Shown here one piece after another: positions 13,001 through 25,000 of a DNA stretch of 64,000 bases. Under the pieces are notes generated by a model. That model was not told where the DNA came from. It was given only the letters and a program-made list of their open reading frames with translations, and ran no database searches. The stretch lies in assembly GCF_016920785.2 (NCBI RefSeq), contig NW_024609839.1, positions 24,491,085 through 24,555,084 on the forward strand. Reading direction: 5' to 3'. The DNA comes from Ixodes scapularis. Lineage: Eukaryota; Arthropoda; Arachnida; Ixodida; Ixodidae. A program made the translations under genes and the position numbers. The number at the start of each line of letters is the position of its first letter. Position 1 is the first letter of the stretch.

Positions 13001-16000
13001 AGCACCTTTGCGTGTCTTCGCAGCTTGACCGAAACCCTGTTGAAATTGGTCTTGTCCTCGGGCTCTCCCGTCCGGCGGTACCTCCTCTGCGCCCTCGTTC
13101 GTGCCGCTTGAAGGTTTAAAAATGTGAGGTCCGGCTTCGGGAGCCATTCTGTGACGAAAGTAGTGCGTGTGGCCATCTGTAACGCTTGAATTATAGCTGC
13201 TGGAATTTCTTCTAAGCTCAGATCAAGCGCTGCTCGAAAAACGTCCCAGTTTGTGCACGTACGCAAGACTTTCCTTGCCCCCTGACACCCCTTGATGGTG
13301 ATGTGCATGGGGAAGTGATCACTTGCCCGTGTGTCCGGGGCTAGCTTCCACTTCATCTCCAGGGATGGCGAGTGCGCTGTCACGTCAAGAACACTGTACG
13401 AGTTCGGAGGCCTGAAGAACATCGGCCGTCCATCATTCGCCACCGCAAGTCCCATCTGCTCTATTACTGTCATAAGGGCGTCCCCCCTCTTGTCTGTTCG
13501 AGCACTTCCCGAAGCCACATTATGTGCGTTGAAGTCGCCACATATAAGCAACTCCTCTGTTCGGTCCTTACACCATGCCAGAATTTCCTCGCTTGGCGGG
13601 TTTGTGCCATTTGGTCGTACATATCCCAGAAGAATGGCGAACGTTCGGTTCCCGATGCTCATCCTGGCTCCCACGAACTCTGCTGAGGTCGTGCAAAGTT
13701 GGCTGGTATCGAGTTGTAGATACGGCATTTCCCTCCGTATCAATAATACCGCGCTTCCATGTGGAAATCCTGGTATTGCCTGTGTCGTTAGTCTAAAGTA
13801 TCCAGGTAGCGATCTTTTGCCCGGTAGTCCCGCTTCCGTCAATGCCAACACCGGGCTTGGGTTGCTTTGCAGATGCAGGCTAACCTCACTGTGCTTGGCG
13901 TTGAGGCCTCTGGCATTCCATTGTAGGACGGTCGGTGCCGTTCGAGAGATTGTGTTTCCTCTGGGGGTTTGTGCTGCCATCCCTATCCTTGCTTGCTTCT
14001 ATGTGCTGTACATCTAGAAGACAGCCCCAAGGAGGCCCTCCAGGCAGAGAAGACTGTTTAGTGTTGTGCGGAACTCCGATGGCGGCAGCAGCTCGAGGAG
14101 CCGGCGCACTGTGTTAAACACCAAGCTGATAAATTTGCTCGCGGTAGACCGCTCAGCGGACTCTGGGACTGACGTCCCTTGCTTTGGCAGTATTTCCTGT
14201 GTCTCGGGATGGTAACGTGGCTTCTCTCTGTCCGCCGCCGGATTTGTGGGGGTGCCCTGAGTGACAACGCGATAGGCGATACCCCTCGCATGGTTGTCCC
14301 TGCCACCGTTGTGTGGGTTATCGGCCTTTGCTGCCCCTGCCGGACTAGAACTGCCTTGTGTCCCAGGGTCCACTTCTTGCGCGGTGGTCTGGCTTTTAGG
14401 CTGCGAGGTGCCCGCTCCGGGTATTTCTACATGTTGATTGTTGCGCCTTTTGATTTTTCGCTGTTCTTCGACTACCTTGGCCGCTTCCAGGAACTTGATG
14501 TTCTCTCGCACCTTGACGTTGCAGGTCTCCTTCTCCTTTTAGAGCTTTGGGCACTCCGACGAGGTTGCCTCGTGCGCTTGCTGACAGTTTACGCACTTCT
14601 GTGCTGTAGTGCAGTTTTCTTCACCATGAACCTGTGCGCATTTGGGACAAATGGCGCTGTTAGGACAGGTTGCCACTGCGTGTCCGATGCGAAAGCACTG
14701 TCGGCACTGTAGAGGACGCTGGACGAATGGCCTAACGCTGTGCCTTACTAATCCAATCTTGACGTGGGCAGGAAGCGTGTCACCCTCAAATACAACCTTG
14801 ACTGCTTGCGTTTTGCCTAGCCGAATAACTTGCACGACGCTCACTCCGCTGCCGATTATCTTACTCAGTCTGTCTTCGGTGATATCGGTGTCGACGTCCG
14901 AAATTACCTCTACTCGCGAGTTCTTCGAGCGAGGGAGAAAAGCTCGGACAGGCACCCCGCATATTTTTGTCAGAATGAGAAGCTCTAGCACCCCCGCCTC
15001 CGTCCTCACATCCGTGGCTATTATGTTTTTTCCGTGTGTTCACTCGTACCTCGCTAAACTGACCGGGAGCCAGTGCTTCCTGTTCGTCCGATAGCAGCTG
15101 GCGGTTGATTTTCCTCCGATTCATGGCGGGAACGGTTGGCGCGAACAGAACGGTGCGTGCCGTATTAGGAAGTTTCACGATACCTTGGCTCCATTGAGAT
15201 CCTTCGTGTCGAGTTATCTTTTAGAGCGCAGCTCTTAGGGGCCCGTTCCCGGCTTGAGCGGCGTCGCCGTCGGCGTCGGCGTCGCCGTCGCCGTCGGCGT
15301 CGGCGTAACCGCAACCCTCGTAACCCTCGTGAGGGTTACGAGGGTTACGAGGGTTAATCTCATGAGGGTTAACCTCACGAGGATCACGAGGGCCACGAGG
15401 GTTACTTACCCTCGTAACCCTCACGAGGGTTACGAGGGTTAGTTACCCTCAAAAGGGTTACCTTCACGAGGGTTACCCTCACGAGGGTTACTTACCCTTG
15501 TAACCCTCACGAGGGTTACGAGGGTTAGTAACCCTCGTGAGGGTAACCCTCGTGAAGGTAACCCTTTTGAGGGTTACGAGGGTTAGTAACCCTCGTGAGG
15601 GTAACCTTCACGAGGGTTACCCTCACGAGGGTCACGAGGGTTATGAGAGTTACCCTCACGAGGGTTACTCACCCTCGTAACCCTCACGAGGGTTACGAGG
15701 GTTAGTTACCCTCACGAGGGTCACGAGGGTTATGAGAGTTACCCTTACGAGGGTCACGAGAGTTACCCTCACGAGGGTCACGAGAGTTGCCCTCACAAGG
15801 GTTACTAGGGTTACCCTCACGAGGGTCACGATGGTTACCCAGGTCGTGACCCCCCCTGGGGTCACGTGACCTGGGGATACCCCCCGAGGTCACGTGACCC
15901 CCCGTTGACGTCATAGGCACTGATGACGTCGTCAGTGACGTCACTGATGACGTCACCGGCATCCGCATCGTCATCGTCATCACCACTGATGACGTCATTA

Positions 16001-19000
16001 GTGACGTCACTGATGACGTCACCGGCATCCGCATCGTCATCATCATCACTGATGGCGTCATCAGTGACGCTACTGATGACGTCATCGGTATCGTCACGTG
16101 GCCCCAGGTCACGTGACCCCCCGACGTCACGTGACGCCCCAAAGTCACGTGACTCCCACAAGGTCACGTGACCCACAAGGTCACGTGACCCCCAAGGTCA
16201 CGTGACCCCCCGCCCCCCGAGGTCACTTGACCCACCCCCCAGTACCCTTCCCTCCTCCTCCTCAAGAGCTGCGCTCTAATTCGGCGTTACAGGGAGTTGT
16301 AAACGGCTTTCATTTTGTCTTTCTGCTGACTGTTGTGAAGTCGCCGTCCTCCTTGCTTCCGAGAACGCTGCCGCCCATGGCCCCTTCGTCGTCTTGTATC
16401 ATTGATGTTGTGTGTGCGAACTCGCCGGAGCTGCTCTCACTCAGGTGTCGCTTTGCTGGCGTGGGGGTCGCTCCTCCGTCCGGAAGTTGGCTGGGGGTGG
16501 GACATCGTTTGGGAGGCCGGAACCCGCTGTACACGCTGCTGTCTCCCGTACAGGGTGGTGCCGCCCACCGTGGCCAAAGCCTACGAACTTCCTATCCACT
16601 TTCCGAATACACCCCCGCCCACTGGACTAGAAAGAAAGAATTTCACGTCCCGAGAAAACCGTGCGAACCGGTAGCCACGAGCGCTGTACTCCACCCTTCT
16701 CTGGCCGATGGTTGAATGGCTGGACGTTGTATAAACGATAGGCTCAGGGAGCATGCACTGTCAATTCGATCGTCACCTTCGGGAAATCTGGCTGTCCATT
16801 GAGACAGATGTGGGTGCGTCCCAAAGTTTGACAACACCATTATCTTGGCCCGAAACCGAAACAAAATGACGAGGGAGATATCCGAAGCTTTTTTCATATC
16901 TGAGTGCGTTGAAGGAACGTGTGTCAGCGCTCCATCGATAGCCCTGTTTGGCGCTGAAATGGCGTTTTTGAAATCTTTCTTAAAGTAGATAGCAAACAGA
17001 CGTACGCTGATTGGGTGATGTCGCATTTCTGAAGTACATGTCGCGATTTCACGGTGTATAGATATATGTGTGTTTCCTAAGAATAAACTTCAGTTGCAAG
17101 TAGCGCTCTGTGTTGTACGTTTCTTTTACTTCTTCGCTGTTTTTAGCGCTTTTACCCTCACACATGGATCACCAACTAGCCCAAGGGCATACGCTTCAAC
17201 ACCTAAAGGCCGATATCTATTGTCCTGAAAGATATCGAAAAAACCGCTTCTGTCAAGAAGCCTCTCTTTGGAACTGGGACTAGCGAAGAAATCGAGCGAG
17301 TTTGTTCGAAAAGAACTCAATACGGTCAACCCGCCCAATGAGCGAATTTCCAAAACGCTTTCAAAGTCTCGACTGCGTAAAGCAACCTTACAAGCACTCC
17401 GCGAATAATCCCAATTCCTTTAATTATTAAGATCCAGCAAGACCTCTACAGCATGGTCACCCTGAAAGTAATCGAGGGTGTCGACGAGCCCACGGAATGG
17501 TGCTCAGTGATGGTAGTTTTCCCAAAACAGACCGGTAGCTTCAGAATTAGCGTTCAATCACGTAGCTTCAGAAGTACGGGGAGCGAGAACATCATTCGCT
17601 TCCCGTGGCAGACCACGTACTAGGACAAGTTAGAAGAGCGAAATTTGTCTCCAAACTAGATGCAAATTCTGGATTCTTTCAGTTTTAACTCGCTCAAGAG
17701 CAGGGTTGCCAGTTCGGCTTAGTATAGGCAGATTTCGGCTTCTTTCTGAACCGCGTCGTTTGTAGATGTTTCCATCGCTTGTTGCGTTTTGGGGCTTATT
17801 CAAGTTTTACCTGCAAATACATTTTTTTTTTATTTTAGTGCTCGTCACGCTGTCATTCTAAATGAACGGAGAATGAAATCTGTGAATAGACTGAAATTAT
17901 AACATCGCCCCTTAACCAGAGGTCGGCCTTTTAGGTCGCTCTCACTCACCCTCACACTCACAGCCACACCCACCTAAGCCCGTCACTCACCCTCACCCTC
18001 ATAGCCACATTCACTCTCAGCCCCTCACTCACCCTCATCCTCATAGTCACACTCACCTTCAGCCCTTCACTCACCCTGACTGAACCTCATGCCCCTCACG
18101 CACTCATGGTAGTGATGCGAAACTACCGATAAATCGACTATCGATACTATCGATAGTTTTGGAAAAACTATCGATAGTATCGCAGAACTATCGATAGTCG
18201 ACTATCGATAGTACTATCGATAGTTTATCGATAGTCGACTATCGATAGTACTATAGATAGTTTTTCGATAGTCGACTATCGATTGTACTATTGATAGTTT
18301 TTCGATAGTCGACTATCGGTAGTACTATCGATAGTTTTTTACAATCGGTAGCCAGATTTTTGGCGGCTATGGAGACTATCGATAGTACTATCGATAGTTT
18401 TGTACCACTAGAGCGAACACAGTTGCCGCACCACCGCTCGCCTCCCTTCTTCCCCTTTTCGCCCAAAATCCAGTCTTCGTTATCACTGAAAGCTGAACCA
18501 AAGTTGGGATGGTAAGTGCTTGGGCTAGTTGGTGTCCCATTTTAAAAAATAAAGCGAGAAAAAGAGAAGAGGGAATGACGGAAACTACTAGTGTCGTAAA
18601 CTATCGATAGTAAACTGCCGACAGTACTATCGATAGGTTTACGATAGTCGACTATTGATAGTTTTCCGATAGTCGATGAACAAGAATTTTCCGATAGTCG
18701 ACTATTGATAGTACTATCGATAGTTGTTCGATAGTCGACTATCGATAGTACTATCGATAGTTTTTCGATAGTCGACTATCGATAGTGCTATCGATAGTTT
18801 CTCGATGGTCGACTATTGATAGCACTATCGATAGTTTTTTTTACTATCGATAGTCAGATTTCTGGAGACTATCGATACTATCGATAGTATTATCGATAGT
18901 TTTGCACTACTAAAGTTCATGGCCCTCTCGCCCCTCAAGCACTCACCGCTCTCACGGCCCTCACGCACGCATGCGCTCATGCCCCGCACCGCCCTCACGC

Positions 19001-22000
19001 GCCTCACGCACTCGTGGCCCTCGCGCCACTCACTGCCCTCACGCCCCTCACTCACTCATGGCCCTCACCACCCTCACAATCATAGCCCTCATGTCACTCA
19101 CCGCCCTCATGCCTCTCACGCACTCACCGGCCTCATACCACTCACGCACTCATGGCCCTCACCGCCCTCACGCCTCTCACGCACTCATGCCCCTCACACC
19201 CCTCATGCACTCATCACCCTCTCGGCCCTCACGCACTCATACCCCTCACGCCCCTCACGCACTCATGGCCCTCGCGCTGCACAGGCCGGCTTGCCCGCTT
19301 CAGATGGGGTAATTTTGCCCAGAAACTTGACGTTGCAGCACCAGCAACACGGGCCGCCCGCGTTCACACGCAGCAACCAATTGCTGTAATTTGCCATCAT
19401 CATCATGATTTTTTTTGCACTATTTAGACAGAATTACGCGCTATAAAAGTGCTTTTATGCATGCAAATCTCGTTGAGAATGCTGATCCATCTTTCTGAGA
19501 CAGTTTATTTCCATAAACGATCAATTTGAAACCAGAACTAAGTCTTCTGTTGTCATTATCCCCGGCACGAGGTATCACATGAAAATATCGCGTCCCTGAT
19601 TGGGTGCAGCCGCTTCAAAAGTCTTCGAATTGCTCCCAGTTGCTCGCTTGTTTCGCGCCGGACCCGATCTCAGCAATTCGTGTCGATCTAGGGAAAGCTA
19701 GCGAACAACCCGCCATCAACACCAAAATGGCCGAGAAAGTTGCTCCGTCTGCAAGGGGCCTCACGCACTCACCACCTACACGCCCCTTACGGATTCATGG
19801 CCCCCACACCTCTCACGCACTAACCGCCCTCACCGCCCTCACACCCCTCACGCACTCATGCCACTCACATACTCACCGCCCTCACGCCCCTCACGCACTC
19901 GCCGCCCTCACGCACTCACGCCCCTCACGCACTCATGGCCCTCACACCCCTCGCGCCCTCACGGCCCTCACCAACACCTCCAAAAAGAGAAGGCCGTAGC
20001 GCTCCGAGTGGGCACCTCGCAATCGCGGAAGAAGGAAGGCCATGGCGCAACTAGGTGAGAAAATGCGGCTGTCGACGCGTATCGGCGCATTAATGTCCGT
20101 GCGCGTTTATCCGACATTAATACACGTTTTAAAAGCGTAGTCTTGTACAATTTATTATATATATAATATAAACGGTATATACAGAGCGTTAACAAGGTTG
20201 AAAGTACCAAATTTATATTTTTGATTATCCCCTTAACCGCGGGACTATGCGCAGTCCTGCAGCTCCCCACACTTTTCGAATGAACCGGCTCCGAATTTCC
20301 GATGCGACATCTTCCCACGTACGGGCTCTGATTCTGGTAAATTTACGTTGCGTGTGAGCTGCTGACTGCATGCAAAGGTACGCTGAGACATTTCAGAAGG
20401 GAAAGGAACCGAAAAAAAATCCATTCATCGCCGCTGGGAGGGAGCGCACACGAGGAAGAGATGGGTCGACAATGTTAAGCCTCTCGTCCCACACTGCTGG
20501 TGCTGCTCTCGCGTGTGTGTGTGCGTGTGGTTTTGTCCTACCCATCATTTTTTTTTTTTTTTGTCGTCACCACAGTCTCGGGTAGATTTTTTTTTTTGTG
20601 TGTGTGTTCTCTTGATACTACGGCATTTACGTGGATTCGCGAAACAAATCCTGCTACGGTTTGACTGACGTGTGTGGCAACTAGTCAACGATGACACTGG
20701 CCGATGACCTCTCGACAGAGAGAGACTTCTAGAAGTTCGTGTTAAAATTTTTTTGTGATGGATTGTGTAGGACGTATGGATACGATCGACAGGTGAGGAA
20801 CAACTTATTTACGGGCTTTCTTGGTCATGTAAGACGCAAGTAAAGTTCTGCAGTCGATTTTTTGTTTAATATCGTGATCGAATGGAGTTTTGTTCTTCGT
20901 CATTATCCGTTTGGTATTGGGTCGACATTTATAATTATGCGTGGTAATATTCTAGTTTTTACTGGAAGGTAAATAACAAGTTTGTGTGATTATTGAGTGC
21001 GCTGTTTGTGCTTATGTGTTTATTTATGCTAATGCTATTTCGTTGCCTTTACCGCGTTTATACTAGAATCCTAACTGTATTAAGGTAATAGTATTATTTT
21101 ATACAGAATAGGTTATATTTTGTTCTTAGGCACCTCGAGCCCATAGTGAGAATTAAATTAGTTGACTGTAAATAGTAAGTTTAGTACCCCTGCCACACGG
21201 AAAAGTTAATATATTTTGATTAAATAATACGGGATTTAATCAGCTCGCTGTTTTGAGTGATTATATGAGCGTTGAAAGGTGATTTGTCGGCCCCATATTT
21301 TCATTCGATCGAAATTACATTACTTTTGCCATGTGGCCGGGGTATGATGCAAGAATTGAGTGACTGCACGCGATAACATCGCTTACATGATCGTAAGTGA
21401 CGTTCCTCTAGCCGTGCCCGCGTTGACTATGTTTACCTCATTTTTCAATGTGACCTGTTTTGCTGTGTCCAATCACTGCGTGTCTTGCCATTTTGTCGAA
21501 GTATTTCTGTGTAAAATATGCATTCCTGCAGCAATAATTGCGTGAATCAATGTTTTCTCTTATACGCCTTCCTCGTACCATTTCATACCGATCGCTTAGC
21601 GGTGTAATATTTTGCCCGTGTAATGAAATCTTTTCTAGACCCGTTGCTATGTGCAGCTTTCAAATTAGCTAACAAGACACGCTTATGTGACTAAAAGAAC
21701 GTAACGACGATCGATCCACGCGCGTTGCCTTCGCTTCGCCGCGCGCCCCCGATGGCCTTCCCTCGCGACGTCACGAGTAGAGCGCTATGGCCTTGTCTTC
21801 TAGGAGGTGTTGCCCTCACGCACTCACGGTCCTCACAGCCCACACGGTACTCACAGGCCTCACAGCCCTCACGGCCCTCGCTCACCCTCAGACCAGCCTT
21901 GCACACGTTACTAAAAAAAAGTAATCGATTACAATTACTATTACTCTTGGATAAAAGGTATTCGAAAAGATTACTTGATTACTCGAAAGCAAAAGTAATT

Positions 22001-25000
22001 GGACATTACTTTAAAAAGTAACCGTTACTTTTCCGATTACTTTATTGTGTAAAGACTTACGTCTTTAGCGCTCATAACAATGAACTTCTTCCAACCTATA
22101 TTTCACATTTTAACAAGTATTAAAGAAAAAACGTGTTCCCTCTTCGTGGTTCTTGCACCTTCACAATGCGTACAGTGCGGACACATGCATAGAATTCGTT
22201 TGAAGGAGTTTAATTATTTGAGCGCTCGCCAGTCGAGGGGGGTGGGGGGAGTGGGAGGGGGAGGGAGCGGAGGAGGTCCTAGATCTTGTTAAGTTTGAGC
22301 AAGGGTTGTTGCTCAAAGTTTGCGTTGCTCATTTTATTATTCACATGTGGATTAACTCACATGTTATACAAAAGAGCAGCAGCTCCAGGATTTGCAACAG
22401 ATCATAGCATCCATTACCGGAAGATATCGCCCCGACCACTTCTCAACTCGAAACCTTGCTTGTCACAAAGACCCCGTAGGGGAAAAAGGGAAATATTTGA
22501 ACTGGCTTTGTTATATTTTGCATCCGCTTTAGACATGCTTCGGTTCTGGTTATCCTACGGGCTGCGAGTAGGTACCGTAAGCAGGATTTCTTTTGTTCTG
22601 TGTGTGTGTGCGTGAGGGGGCTAGTTTGAACGATGGACTCACAAAGCTACATTCTGCTCCCTCAAACTTCGCCCTGAATGGCCTTTGTCTCGCACTGAGG
22701 CTTCCCTAGGGCTTCCCACTCCCAGTCCCAACTCGAAAAAAACGGACATTCCACAGAAACTGCACATACAAATGGGTTGACCTCGTTTCCTACAGCTCCG
22801 CAAAAATCTTTCTTTGTTCCGTTCGAAAAAAGAAGCAAAGTTTATTTTTGTCATTTCAGAAAAAAAGATGTGTGGAGGGGGGGGGGGGGTCCCGTGGAAA
22901 AATAGTAACGGTTAGAAGTAATTTTTATTACTTCCAAAAGTAATCAGATTACTCTCGTGGTTACTGCCTAATACAAGTAATCAACTGATTACAAAATTAC
23001 TCCAAAAAGTAATCGATTACAAGTAATTTGATTACTTGTAATGCGTACGGTACAAGTCTGCCTCACACTCATGAATTTTCCTTGTTCAGAAACTCACTCA
23101 CCCTCACCTCACCTGCGAAGATGAGGGTGAGTGAGGGTAAGTGAGGGCCCTCATGAGTGAGGTTTGCCGCGGTATGCCCCTAACTGGCCAAACGGGGGAG
23201 GTGTTCAGTAAGCTGCGTGCGAGTCATCGAGCATTCCCTTAGCGAAAACTAATACGTTTGAAATATACCACATTCTAATTTGAGTGTATTTGAAATACTA
23301 TTCATAATTGTAAGTACACGAAAAATATACCGAAAATATAAACTTATTTTTTTGTTACTTAGTACTAAAATATACTTCTAAAAATCATTTTAAAATACCT
23401 TTACTTAAACTACATTTGAAGTTCCCTTCATGCGTTTTGAAATATGTAAATACTAAATTAATAGGCACAAAATACCTTTCACATATATTTCTTGAAATAT
23501 TTATTTAATTCATGCAAAATATACTCCAACCCTAAAAAAATGGAGCTATCAAGAATACGTGCAGAATACTCTTAAAATACCTGAAAATCGTAAATACTGT
23601 TGTGTTATACTCTAAGTACCTTTTGACTGCAATACTTTGGTAGTTTGACTTAAACTACCAAAATATTTAAAAGCTCCCCTTCTGAAGTTCACTTCAAGCA
23701 GATATGGAGTACACTGAAGCGCCTAAATACATTTGATTAGTTTGGCAATTAAATTGCGCAGCATCGCACTGATAAATCAGCCCAGTTTATGTTATTGTTT
23801 CCTTTTTTCTATCAAGAACACACCTGATCAGTTCCTTGCACACCAAACACAAACGGGGTTCGGGAACTACAACCACAGCATTTGCTCATGCTGGAAAGCT
23901 TCAGCAGGTGCTGTGAACAGATACGTTTGGCGTGGTTTTGTTAGCACAATGTTAGTTCACTGAACGTGTATACTCACCATTGTACGTGATGTGAATAGTG
24001 ACTTTAATACAGTGACATTAACTACCATATTAAATAGTCAACTACTAAAAAGGAAAGGCAAAACAACTACTGTAAAATATTTATTTTTCGCGGGCTCAAT
24101 ATTTCGCGATTTAGTTCAAAGTTGGAGTTTTGGAATAATTCGCAAATTCAAATTTTCGCGACGCGCTGGGATCGCAATATAGATCTTAATGTTTTTACAT
24201 TTTGCCGGAATTGTTCACGGGACCTATTTTTCGGAATTGTAGGCGATTTGCGAACTTTGCGAGAATTAGGTCCTCACGAAAATAAAGTCGTTTACAGTAT
24301 TTTAAAGTGAAGAAACTGCCTTGATTCGCTTCGCCCTGAGTGGTGCTACGCAGAGAAGCAATAACATGTATTTTATGAGCCGTTTGTGTGGATATTGTTT
24401 TAGGGACTGTGCCGAATTGTTATTAGTTGTACCAATGCCTTTTAGTAAGAGATATCGTCCACGAACTTCAAAACACTGTTTCCACCTTGACAGACTCCCG
24501 AGGAGAAGATCGAATACTTGTAACCTTAATAAGCGCAGAGGTGGTCACCGAAAAAATTATTACCTTCAATATGTAGGCTATATAAGGCTCTAGAGCAGTC
24601 AACGGGACTGTGAATGAGCTGTTCAGTGCGTCGTGGTGTTTGTGTTTGTGTTCGTTTCTAATGTAGCTTTGTGAGATGTATTTAGTAGTGCCTTCAAATA
24701 CCACAGAGACACCATTTGCTGACAAAATCGAAAATAAAAAAAAAATTGTGTAACCGGTTTTTAATGCACAAATGGCATTTTGAGTGTGAAGGAATAATAT
24801 TTTTGGTATATCTAAAATATTTTTTGATTCATATTTATAATGTTTTTTGAATACATTACGCGCGTATTTCGAATGCGGCCAAAATAATACAGAATAAATA
24901 CAAAATGAATATTCGTACTAAATATATTTCAACTTCGTTTGAAGTACGGCCTCTTTTTGCTAAGGGTTCAGATATGGGGGTTCCAACAAGGCGACGCATG

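Larger units (their letters stand above)
10345..16690 (-). mobile_element. Nearly full-length non-LTR retrotransposon with RNase H (I/LOA-like group)
   Basis: The minus strand carries an ORF1 with zinc knuckles (16534-14014, broken) followed by an ORF2 with endonuclease, reverse transcriptase and RNase H (13980-10372). Order and domains fit the RNase-H-bearing LINE clades such as I, LOA and related groups; the exact clade is inference. A ~1-kb palindromic satellite block (about 15233-16263) interrupts the ORF1 region. No clear poly-A tail is visible at the 3' end near 10345, and the 5' boundary near 16690 is approximate. Confidence 0.75.

Noticed and set aside
15026..15031. A6C in LINE ORF1 as a programmed -1 frameshift site
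   Set aside because: The heptamer is not in the required register, and a -1 shift would run into a stop; a one-base insertion explains it better.
15665..16176. Long open frames with VTLVTLVR, MTSSV or DVISD repeats
   Set aside because: Frames are open in several registers because the DNA is a short tandem repeat; no start context or conservation argument.
18919..19427. Open frames rich in SRPSRTHGPH in all + frames
   Set aside because: By-product of the CTCACGCACTCATGG minisatellite.
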